A DNA stretch of 64,000 bases from Pacificitalea manganoxidans (GTDB lineage: Bacteria > Pseudomonadota > Alphaproteobacteria > Rhodobacterales > Rhodobacteraceae), in the NCBI RefSeq assembly GCF_002504165.1, contig NZ_CP021407.1, positions 1-64,000 on the forward strand, given 5' to 3'. Made by a program: the position numbers and the translations under genes. Shown here in pieces: positions 57,269 to 64,000 of this stretch (positions are counted from its first letter, which is position 1; each line of letters opens with the position of its first letter). A model generated the notes under the pieces. The model saw nothing but the letters and a program-made list of their open reading frames with translations. It was not told the DNA's origin and did not search any database.

Positions 57269-58365
57269 CGGTCATAGCCGTGATCGAACAGCCGCCGCAT
57301 GTAGTCGGGCGCGAACCTGTTGGACGCATCCCATGTCGAGCCCACCTCGGTTCCGACCGATGCGGTGGACACCGCCAGCCCGTTCTGCCGCGCCACGATC
57401 CGCGCGGTGCGCAGCGCGGCGGCGGAGCCTGACCGCACCATCGCCGTCAGCGCCTGCTGCGACACGCCAAGCGCCGAACGCCGCGCCATCTGCGGCTCAG
57501 GCTCCAACGTGTTGTTGACGATGACATGCAGATGCCCGCCGGGCGCGTAGGCCCGCGCGGAGGATTGCGCAGCGGGGGGCAAAGCGAGGAACGGCATGGT
57601 GATGCCGCCATCCACATGGGTTTCACCGTAGCTCACGCCGCCCCGCTCCGCCGCGATGCCTACGGGCGGGAACAACCCCGGTATCGCCGCCGAGGCGCGC
57701 AGCACCGCGCGAAACAGCGCGATCTGACCGTCGCGGGCAATCTCGCCCATGTCCCACACCACGCCCTGCCCGCTTTCCAGCACGGTCGTCACCACGAACA
57801 GCCGCGCGCCGGTGTCATGCCGCGCGGCGATGTCGCGCAACAGCGCGGGCGGGGTATAGCTTTCGATCAGGGCCGCAAGCGGCGCGGTGTCGTAGAGCGC
57901 GTTGGAATAGATCACGCTGAGCGTGCGCGCCTGCATCAGATCATCTGCGTCATGGGTCAGGAAGATGTCGCGCAACACCGGGTCATGATCTGCGCCGAGA
58001 AAGGCGAAAGGCGCGATCAGCGCCCCGGTCGAAATGCCGGTGACGATATCGAATTCGGGCCGCTTGCCCGTCGCGCTCCAGCCCGTGAGCGCCCCGGCCC
58101 CGAACGCCCCGTCTTCGCCCCCGCCCGACAGCGCAAGGATCTGCGGCCGACCGGCCCGCGTCCGCGCCGGAATATGGCGATCCCACGCGGCCAGATCCGC
58201 CGTGACCGGCAGCCGGTAGCGGGTGACGGGCGATGGCCCGGCGCGCAGCGATTTGGTGGCCAGCCCATCCGGCGCGGTGCCGCACCCGGCAAGCCCCAAG
58301 GCCGTCGCGCCCAGCAGAACGCCGCGCCGCGTAAGCTCGCCGCGCGATTGCGTGAACGTTGTCAT
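57241..58365 (-). CDS. Patatin-like phospholipase, predicted lipoprotein
   Basis: A 374-residue patatin-fold protein. The N-terminus has a twin-arginine-like 'LTRRGVLLGATALGLAGCGT' ending in a lipobox cysteine (near residue 27), so it is probably exported folded and lipid-anchored. The oxyanion glycines are in 'LALSGGGEDGAFGAG', the catalytic Ser in 'VTGISTGAL' (GxSxG near residue 115) and the Asp in 'VDGGITM'. It should hydrolyse phospholipid or other acyl esters in the cell envelope. ATG 58365 has AGGGGGT upstream; the longer frame to 58422 would break the signal sequence. Confidence 0.88.
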   Translation of the reverse strand: MTTFTQSRGELTRRGVLLGATALGLAGCGTAPDGLATKSLRAGPSPVTRYRLPVTADLAAWDRHIPARTRAGRPQILALSGGGEDGAFGAGALTGWSATGKRPEFDIVTGISTGALIAPFAFLGADHDPVLRDIFLTHDADDLMQARTLSVIYSNALYDTAPLAALIESYTPPALLRDIAARHDTGARLFVVTTVLESGQGVVWDMGEIARDGQIALFRAVLRASAAIPGLFPPVGIAAERGGVSYGETHVDGGITMPFLALPPAAQSSARAYAPGGHLHVIVNNTLEPEPQMARRSALGVSQQALTAMVRSGSAAALRTARIVARQNGLAVSTASVGTEVGSTWDASNRFAPDYMRRLFDHGYDRARSDRLWR

Positions 58366-58442
58366 GAGGCACCCCCTGATCTGCGCCGCGGAAGGGACCG
58401 GCACCGCCCGTCCCTCCCCCACCTGTCGCTGGTCACGCAGGC

Positions 58443-58796
58443 TTAGCCCTTGGGCGCTTTCGCCGGGGCGCAGGCGGCGGGGGCCTTGGCGTCGGGTGCG
58501 CGACAGGTGCCTGCCTCGGTCTTGCCGTCAGGCAATTCGAAGCTGCACGCATCACCGGCGGCGCGGCCCTCACAGGCTTCTACCGCCTCGCGCGGGGGGC
58601 GTTTGCCCGACGGCTTCGCCTGTTTGCCCGTCGGTTTCGCCTGCGCCAGTTGCAGGATCTGGGCCGAAGCGTCGCCCTGCGCTGCGCCGGTGGCCTCCAG
58701 CGCGTGGATCGGCACCACTGCCAGCGTCAGCGCCATCACGCTGCCCGCGATCACGGCCATGAATTGAGCGGTCTTGATTTTGACGGAGGATGTCAT
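58443..58796 (-). CDS. Small secreted cysteine-containing protein
   Basis: A 117-residue protein with a hydrophobic signal sequence (residues about 12-35), a Lys/Pro-rich linker ('AKPTGKQAKPSGKRPPREA'), and a compact C-terminal motif with four cysteines in the order ACEG, DACSF, GTCR, AACAP. Similar short 'ACxGKxxGDxC' segments occur in exported alphaproteobacterial proteins of unknown function. ATG 58796 has AGGAGA six bases upstream. It lies between the two-component system and the patatin gene on the same strand and may be a target of that system (inference). Confidence 0.75.
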   Translation of the reverse strand: MTSSVKIKTAQFMAVIAGSVMALTLAVVPIHALEATGAAQGDASAQILQLAQAKPTGKQAKPSGKRPPREAVEACEGRAAGDACSFELPDGKTEAGTCRAPDAKAPAACAPAKAPKG

Positions 58797-58922
58797 CGGC
58801 TGTCTCCTAAGGATCACGCGCATCAGACATGCGCGCGCCCCCTGTGACAGATCCCCAAGCACCGGCGTTGGAGCCAATATGGACCGAACATGCAGCCGCA
58901 GAAGTTCCGCCGACCGTGGCCT

Positions 58923-59618
58923 TCAGGTGTCAGGCAGTTCGAACGCGTAGCCCACGCCATAGACCGAGCGGATCGGATCGAGATCCGACACCGACGCGAT
59001 CTTGCGTCGGATGTTGCGGACATGGCTGTCGATGGTGCGGTCGTAGATTTCGCTGTCCTCAGGGAAGGCGAGATCCAGCAATTGGTCGCGCGACATGACC
59101 TTACCCGGGCGGGCGGCAAGGGTCGCAAGCAGCGAAAATTCGCGGCGGGTCAGGTCGAGACGCACGCCGTCAACCCGGGCGCGCCATGCCTCCAGATCGA
59201 GCGAAAGCCGCTGGCCCTGCGCGCTCTCCGTCGGGGCAAGCGCGGGACGACGCCGCAGCACCGCCTTGATCCGCGCCACCAGTTCGCGGGGCGAATAGGG
59301 TTTGCACAGATAGTCATCAGCCCCCAGTTCCAGCCCCAACAGGCGGTCGATTTCCTCGACGCGGGCGGTGGTCATGATGATCGGAAGGTCACTGCCCGCG
59401 GCGCGGATTTCGCGGCAGATCGACAACCCGTCCGTGCCCGGCAGCATCAGATCCAGCACCAGCAGATCATAGCGTTCCGACAGCGCCTGCAGAACTGCAC
59501 CGGTGCCGTCGTGGCGCAAATCCACCTCCATATCGGCGGCCAGCAGGTAATCGCGCAGCACCTCTGCCAAGGCGTGCTCGTCTTCGACCACGAGGATCTT
59601 GCGCAGTGTCTCAGTCAT
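58923..59618 (-). CDS. OmpR-family response regulator
   Basis: A 231-residue two-domain regulator. The receiver domain has acidic residues in 'VVEDEHALAEVL', the phosphoacceptor Asp in 'LLVLDLMLPGTDG' near residue 55 and Lys in 'YLCKPYSPRELVAR'. A winged-helix DNA-binding domain contains 'LDLTRREFSLLATLAARPGK' and 'RTIDSHVRNIRRKI'. An ATG at 59627 is possible, but AAGGA spacing favours 59618. It overlaps the sensor kinase by 8 bp, so the pair is translated together. Confidence 0.93.
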   Translation of the reverse strand: MTETLRKILVVEDEHALAEVLRDYLLAADMEVDLRHDGTGAVLQALSERYDLLVLDLMLPGTDGLSICREIRAAGSDLPIIMTTARVEEIDRLLGLELGADDYLCKPYSPRELVARIKAVLRRRPALAPTESAQGQRLSLDLEAWRARVDGVRLDLTRREFSLLATLAARPGKVMSRDQLLDLAFPEDSEIYDRTIDSHVRNIRRKIASVSDLDPIRSVYGVGYAFELPDT

Positions 59619-61104
59619 TCGTTTCATCCTTGTTCAGCGGCAGCCGCACGCAGAAGCGCAGACCGCCCATGTCTGACGGGGCGACCTCGATCGTGCCGCC
59701 CTGCGCCGCGACCAGCGACCGACAGATCGACAGCCCCAGTCCCGAGCCGCCCAGATCGCGCGAGCGCGAAACGTCGGCGCGGGCAAAGCGATCAAACAGG
59801 CTAGGCAGGCTGGCCTCCGGCGGGCAGGGCGCGCTGTCGGCAACGGTGACCTCCACCTCTGCCCCTTGCGCCACGCAGCGCACCACGATCCGCCCCGGCA
59901 CATCCGTATAGCGGCGCGCATTGTCCAACAGATTGTCCAGCACCTGCCGCAACCGTCCCGGATCGCCGCGCACGATCAGCGCCTGCGGCGCGTCGATCTG
60001 CAAGTCGAGCCCGTCGGGCAACCCGGCGCGCCGCGCATCCTCCACCGCGTCCCGCGTCAACGCCGCCAGATCGACACGCCGGTGATGCAGCTCCAGCCGG
60101 GCCTCATCCGCACTGGCAAGCAGCCGCAGGTCATCGACCAACCGCGACAGGCGCATTACCGTGCCGTGCATGGCGTTTAACCGTTCGGGAGAGGCCGCGC
60201 GAATGCCATCCTGCAGCGCTTCCACCTCTGCGCGCAGCACCGCCAGCGGGGTCTTCAACTCATGGGATGTATCGGACACCCATTGTCGTTCGCGCGTGCG
60301 GCTGGCCTCCAGACTGCGGGCCAGCGCGTTCTGGTCGCGCATCATCCGGCCTAACTCGTCCCGCCGCCCCGCGGCAAGCCGGCTCGAGAGATCCCCCGCC
60401 GCAAGCCGCGCCACATGCGCGCCAATGCGATGGATCGGATGCAAAAATTGACGGGCGGTCAGAAACGCCACGGTCGATGCCCCAAGCAATGCGATCAGCG
60501 CGGCCACCGAAATCGCGCGCAACTGCCGGTTCATGAAAAGCTTCCCCGCCTCCGTCGATGGCGCGCCCAGCGGATAGAGCCGCAGCATCGCCAGCGTTTC
60601 GCCCTCGGCATCGGTCACGGGCAATTGCGCCCAGTCGGGGCCGCCTTCGTGCCCGGCCAGCAACTGCCCCTCGGGCGAAAACAGCGCAAGCCGATCCGGC
60701 CCGCGCAGCGGCCCTCCGGGCAGTGGCATCGGATAGGGTGGCAGGTGCCGCTCGAAGGGCATGGGACGCGGCCCGCCGCCCTCGGCGCCCTCCTGCGCCC
60801 CACCATTGAACCGTCGATGCTCCGGCGGCGGGCGCAGACCATCGCCCGGCCCAAAGCGTTTGACCGTCGCCAGCCACGCGGCAGGATCGCGCAGGGCGGG
60901 CCAGCCCTCCGCCGCGCCGGGCAGGGTTGCCAGCGTGGAGGCGAGATCGCGGAACTCCGTCACCTCGGTATCCAACAGATACTGGCCAAATCCCGCGCGC
61001 ATGCTGTAGCCCACCGCACCAGCCATCAGCAAAATGGCCAGCAGCACGGGCAGCACGACGGCAGCCAGCAGCTTGCCGGTAAGAGTAAGGCGGGACCAGA
61101 TCAT
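59611..61104 (-). CDS. Membrane sensor histidine kinase
   Basis: A 497-residue EnvZ/BaeS-like sensor. The first transmembrane helix is near residues 12-35. A periplasmic domain of about 150 residues with a Pro/Gly-rich stretch follows, then a second helix near 195-215 and a HAMP segment. The H-box is 'VSDTSHELKTPLAVLRAEVE' near residue 290, the N-box 'VLDNLLDNARRYTD' and the G-box 'LGGSGLGLSICRSLVA'. It signals to the overlapping response regulator. The stimulus is unknown; envelope or cation stress is suggested by the adjacent antiporter and lipase. Confidence 0.93.
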   Translation of the reverse strand: MIWSRLTLTGKLLAAVVLPVLLAILLMAGAVGYSMRAGFGQYLLDTEVTEFRDLASTLATLPGAAEGWPALRDPAAWLATVKRFGPGDGLRPPPEHRRFNGGAQEGAEGGGPRPMPFERHLPPYPMPLPGGPLRGPDRLALFSPEGQLLAGHEGGPDWAQLPVTDAEGETLAMLRLYPLGAPSTEAGKLFMNRQLRAISVAALIALLGASTVAFLTARQFLHPIHRIGAHVARLAAGDLSSRLAAGRRDELGRMMRDQNALARSLEASRTRERQWVSDTSHELKTPLAVLRAEVEALQDGIRAASPERLNAMHGTVMRLSRLVDDLRLLASADEARLELHHRRVDLAALTRDAVEDARRAGLPDGLDLQIDAPQALIVRGDPGRLRQVLDNLLDNARRYTDVPGRIVVRCVAQGAEVEVTVADSAPCPPEASLPSLFDRFARADVSRSRDLGGSGLGLSICRSLVAAQGGTIEVAPSDMGGLRFCVRLPLNKDETND

Positions 61105-61184
61105 CGCCCGTCACTATGCCCCGACCGTGCAGGGAATATGAAGATGCGACAGCGCGCGGCGGCAGCGCCCGCCCTGCCCGCGCG

Positions 61185-63683
61185 TCATGCGTCGAGCAGA
61201 CCCTCGATCGACAATCCGCGTTTTTCGGCGCTGGCGCGGACAGCCTCCTGCACCGTTGGACTGCGCCGCAGCAGCCGCCTGAACCGGGCTTCGTTCAGCA
61301 CCAGAAATGTCGATGGCGCGATGGCGCGGCCTTCGGTGCGGCGCGGACGCTGCATCAGGATTGCCATCTGGCCGAACATCTCCCCCCGGCCCAAGCGCCA
61401 TGTCTGGCCCGCGCTTTCCAATTCCACCGCGCCCGAGGCGATGAAGAACACGCTTTTCGGGGTCGAATTGCGGTGCAACAGCACCTCGCCCGCGTTCGCA
61501 TAACGGGTGGTCAGACCGCGGCTCAGCCGTTTCAGCACCGCCTCGTCGAGATCGGCGAAAAGCGGGAACTGCCGCACCAGTTCCTCCCGCTGCAGGGCAA
61601 GGTCCAGTTGCGGACGCTGTTCGGCGGCGGCACGACGGCGGGCAATGTCGGTCGTTAGCGCCATGTGCAGTTCGGCTCCGATCAGGCCATCCTCGCGCAT
61701 GCTGGCATATTCGCGCTCCTCCAGCCGCAGGGCGGTGCGGCGGATGAACCGGCGCTCCAGCTCTTCGGCATAGCCGGGATATTGCAGGCGCAACCCTTCC
61801 AGCGCGGTTTCCACGGTTTGCACCCGGCGGGCCAGCAATTCGCGCAGCAGATCGCCCACGCGCCGCCCGTGAATGCGCTGAATGCGCCCGTCGATGAAGC
61901 TGTCGAGATCGCGCAGGATCAACCGCTGCGACAGCAACAGCTCGAACCGGTCAGCCGTGAGCCGCGCCAAAGGCCGCGACAGCCCCAGCCGGTTATGCAG
62001 CAGCACCGCCGCCCGGAACGGCAGCGAATACCCCACCGCGCGCCGCCCGGCACGGGAATAGCCGCTGCGCCCGCCGGTGCGGGTCGCCTCGATCAGCCGG
62101 TCGGCATTGGTCAACGCCCGTTCCGACAGCCGCGCCGACACGCTGCGTTCGCGCAGGCGGGCCAGAATGGTGTCACGCTCCGCCCCGGCAAGCGCGATCA
62201 GCCCCAGCGTAACCCGGTCCCGGTCGAGGATCTCGGCCACCTCTTCGGCGGATTTCACGGCCCGGTCGAGCCGCTGGCCAAAGCGCTTCGCCTCGGCCCG
62301 CACGATGTCATGGGTCAATTCGTAATTGCCGGTCGTCTTGGCAACGTCCTCGCGCACCGTCTGCAAGGCCACGGCCACGACCTGCCGCGACAGCGCCGCA
62401 TCGATGGGCGACAGCCGGTCCAACCCCAGCCGCCCGATCACCGCGCGTAGCGTCGTGCCCTGCACCAGCAGCGTGAACAGCGTAAACCCGGTGGCAAGGA
62501 TACCAACCAGCCGCTTGGTCTCGGACGGGACGCGGATGCTTTCGGTCACGGCCAGCGCCAGCGCCAGTGTGACCGCACCGCGCAGACCGCCCCACAGGAT
62601 CGCGGCGCGGTAGGGCCGCTCCACATGCGGCGACACACGGGCAAGTGTCAGCAGGGGCAACAGGCCAAACAGGATCGCCGCGCGCGCCGCGACGGCGGCC
62701 ACCACTACAACCCCGATCAGCGCCACGTCCGAAATCCGCAGATCGTCCAGCAAGCGCGGGATCAGCAGCGCGGCAAGGATAAAGATCAACGCCCCGGCCC
62801 AATGCGCCAGCAGATCCCAGACCTCGCGCAGGTTGGTCCACGCCTGCGGCGGCAAGCGCCCCGGCCCGGCAAGGTTCAGCGTGAGCCCCGCCGCGACCAC
62901 CGCGATCACACCTGAGGCGCCGATGGTCTGTTCCGCGCCGATATAGGCCAGATAGGGCACCGCGACCGAGACCGTGATCTGCGCCCGTTCATACCGCGCA
63001 AAAAACGCCATCACCCAGACCGCCGCCTGCGCCGTAAGCCACCCCGCCACCGCCCCCCCGGCGATCAGCATGGGGAACTTGGCAAAGGCGTCGCTCAGCG
63101 TCGGGTCCGGCACGCCCAGCATCACATACCCCATGAACAGGCCGAACAGCGCGATGGCGGCGGCGTCGTTCAAAAGGCTCTCGCCTTCGATGATCCGGGC
63201 CAACCGACGCGGCGCCGAAATCGAACGGAAGATGCTGACCACCGCCGACGGGTCCGTGGTGGACACGATCGAGCCGATCAGCAGACAGGCGGCCAGCGGC
63301 AATGTGCTGACAAGGTTCAGCGCGTAGCCCACGCTCAATGTGGCGACGACCACGGCGACAACGGCCAGCGTCAGGATCGGCACCCAGTCGTCGATCATCC
63401 GGCGCAGGTTCATCCCCAGCGTGGCCTGAAACAGCAATGTCGGCAGAAAGACATACAAGAACACGTTGGACCGGATCGGCAACGCAAGGATCGCCTCTGC
63501 CACCGGGTTCAGCGCATCGGTCAGATCGGTGCGCAGAAAAAAGATCGCCGCCGCACCGATCAGACTGCCCAGCACAGCAAGGATCACGCTGTAAGGCAGC
63601 CGCAACCGTGCGGCCAGCGGCTCCGCCGCGCCGATCACCAAAAACAGCGCGGCGATGATGGTGGTGATGATGATGATGTCCAT
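61185..63683 (-). CDS. CPA1-type Na+/H+ antiporter with cyclic-nucleotide-binding-like tail
   Basis: An 832-residue membrane protein. Residues 1 to about 410 are a twelve-helix CPA1 exchanger, with 'GSIVSTTDPSAVVSIFRSI' near residue 140 and the acidic motif 'IIEGESLLNDAAAIALFGLF' near 165 carrying the transported-ion aspartate. A helical cytoplasmic region of about 270 residues follows, then a cyclic-nucleotide-binding fold near 695-800 ('FPLFADLDEAVLKRLSRGLT', 'LGRGEMFGQMAILMQRPRR'). The 'GEMFGQMAIL...PRR' stretch resembles the phosphate-binding cassette. The architecture is like plant SOS1 and its bacterial relatives. The ATG follows a run of GAT repeats encoding the hydrophobic start. Confidence 0.9.
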   Translation of the reverse strand: MDIIIITTIIAALFLVIGAAEPLAARLRLPYSVILAVLGSLIGAAAIFFLRTDLTDALNPVAEAILALPIRSNVFLYVFLPTLLFQATLGMNLRRMIDDWVPILTLAVVAVVVATLSVGYALNLVSTLPLAACLLIGSIVSTTDPSAVVSIFRSISAPRRLARIIEGESLLNDAAAIALFGLFMGYVMLGVPDPTLSDAFAKFPMLIAGGAVAGWLTAQAAVWVMAFFARYERAQITVSVAVPYLAYIGAEQTIGASGVIAVVAAGLTLNLAGPGRLPPQAWTNLREVWDLLAHWAGALIFILAALLIPRLLDDLRISDVALIGVVVVAAVAARAAILFGLLPLLTLARVSPHVERPYRAAILWGGLRGAVTLALALAVTESIRVPSETKRLVGILATGFTLFTLLVQGTTLRAVIGRLGLDRLSPIDAALSRQVVAVALQTVREDVAKTTGNYELTHDIVRAEAKRFGQRLDRAVKSAEEVAEILDRDRVTLGLIALAGAERDTILARLRERSVSARLSERALTNADRLIEATRTGGRSGYSRAGRRAVGYSLPFRAAVLLHNRLGLSRPLARLTADRFELLLSQRLILRDLDSFIDGRIQRIHGRRVGDLLRELLARRVQTVETALEGLRLQYPGYAEELERRFIRRTALRLEEREYASMREDGLIGAELHMALTTDIARRRAAAEQRPQLDLALQREELVRQFPLFADLDEAVLKRLSRGLTTRYANAGEVLLHRNSTPKSVFFIASGAVELESAGQTWRLGRGEMFGQMAILMQRPRRTEGRAIAPSTFLVLNEARFRRLLRRSPTVQEAVRASAEKRGLSIEGLLDA

Positions 63684-63957
63684 CGGCCGGGTCTGTTCGC
63701 TTCTGTCCGTCGGTCAGGGGGTAACGCACCGCCCCAGCAGGCGCCGCGCGGTTCCTTCCTTCTAGCCGATGTCCCAAGAGGCCGAAAGCGCCGCTCAGAC
63801 GTGACGCAGAAGCAGCGCGCAGGTTTGCGCCACCGCCAATCGCAGCGGGCCCCACCGGGGCGGCATGCGGCTCCGCATCGCGTGCGGCTGACAAACGCCG
63901 CGCCCCGCCGCACCCGACCCCGCGCGCCGCCTGAGGGCGCGCGGGGACCGTTACCGC
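63684..63957. other. Intergenic region
   Basis: About 270 bp with no convincing gene, between the antiporter start and the 3' end of the edge gene. The antiporter promoter should lie here but no strong sigma70 elements were recognised. Confidence 0.4.
63918..63946 (-). terminator. Strong GC stem-loop after the edge gene
   Basis: CCCCGCGCGCC (63918-63928) and GGCGCGCGGGG (63936-63946) form a perfect 11-bp stem with a 7-nt loop, twelve bases beyond the stop of the minus-strand gene entering from the right edge. Confidence 0.55.
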
Positions 63958-64000
63958 TCAGACGTAGCGGCTGACGATGTTTTCGAGTTTCTCCTGCTGG
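63958..64000 (-). CDS. C-terminal end of an unidentified gene, cut by the window edge
   Basis: Reading leftwards from the edge, fourteen in-frame codons with normal codon use (…QQEKLENIVSRYV) end at a TGA (63960-63958) and are followed by a strong stem-loop. The fragment is too short to name a family. Confidence 0.45.
   Translation of the reverse strand, partial: QQEKLENIVSRYV

Noticed and set aside
63655-63680. GAT/GGT trinucleotide run as a repeat element
   Set aside because: It encodes the Ile/Thr-rich first helix of the antiporter, so a coding explanation is sufficient.

Overview
The window reads as chromosomal DNA of a GC-rich alphaproteobacterium, most likely a Rhodobacterales (Roseobacter/Paracoccus-type) species. 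The reasons are the high GC content, the tight head-to-tail operons with ATGA/GTGA overlaps, and the mix of TRAP, TTT (tripartite tricarboxylate) and branched-chain-type ABC transporters beside catabolic enzymes. I see no rRNA, tRNA, CRISPR array, insertion sequence, integrase or phage gene. The species call is inference; family calls rest on motifs in the translated sequences.

Layout. (1) 39-4585: a LysR regulator divergent from a YdiJ-type FAD/4Fe-4S 2-hydroxyacid dehydrogenase, then a GntR regulator. (2) 4706-16623: one long plus-strand catabolic operon with a zinc alcohol dehydrogenase, a quinone oxidoreductase, a thiamine-diphosphate enzyme, a complete Liv-type ABC importer (substrate-binding protein, LivH, fused LivM-LivG, LivF), an SDR, an AroE-family dehydrogenase and a GMC oxidoreductase. 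(3) 16780-21390: a DUF475/TerC-like membrane protein, a TauE/SafE exporter, a LysR regulator and a second ThDP enzyme. (4) 21667-31454: a tricarboxylate module with TctC, fused TctA-TctB and a PrpF-type isomerase on one strand, and GntR, TcuA, TcuB, an isocitrate/isopropylmalate-dehydrogenase-like enzyme and a DUF1932 dehydrogenase on the other. (5) 31839-37114: an orphan polytopic transporter and a two-gene KaiC-like ATPase/hybrid histidine kinase operon. (6) 37443-44235: IclR and tandem OsmC genes divergent from a TRAP operon ending in a glutathione-S-transferase-like gene, then a fluoroacetate-dehalogenase-like hydrolase. (7) 44450-47449: a PhnDCE-type oxyanion ABC importer with a fused double permease. 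(8) 47659-57212: a GntR gene, a minus-strand operon (FAH hydrolase, RutE-type nitroreductase, TRAP transporter, intradiol dioxygenase) and a divergent plus-strand operon (YciI-like protein, malonyl-CoA decarboxylase, malonyl-CoA synthetase). (9) 57241-64000: a patatin lipoprotein, a small secreted Cys protein, an OmpR/EnvZ-type two-component pair, a CPA1 antiporter with a cyclic-nucleotide-binding-like tail, and the last codons of one further gene.

How the genes work together: most operons pair one periplasmic binding protein and its transporter with a few oxidoreductases or lyases and a local GntR, IclR or LysR regulator, as expected of a scavenger of organic acids. The clearest candidate for an undescribed regulatory unit is in region 8. 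A perfect AATATCGATATT palindrome occurs exactly twice in the window, once upstream of the GntR gene and once in the divergent promoter between the FAH/TRAP/dioxygenase operon and the YciI/malonyl-CoA operon. This suggests a single regulon joining aromatic ring cleavage to malonyl-CoA chemistry.
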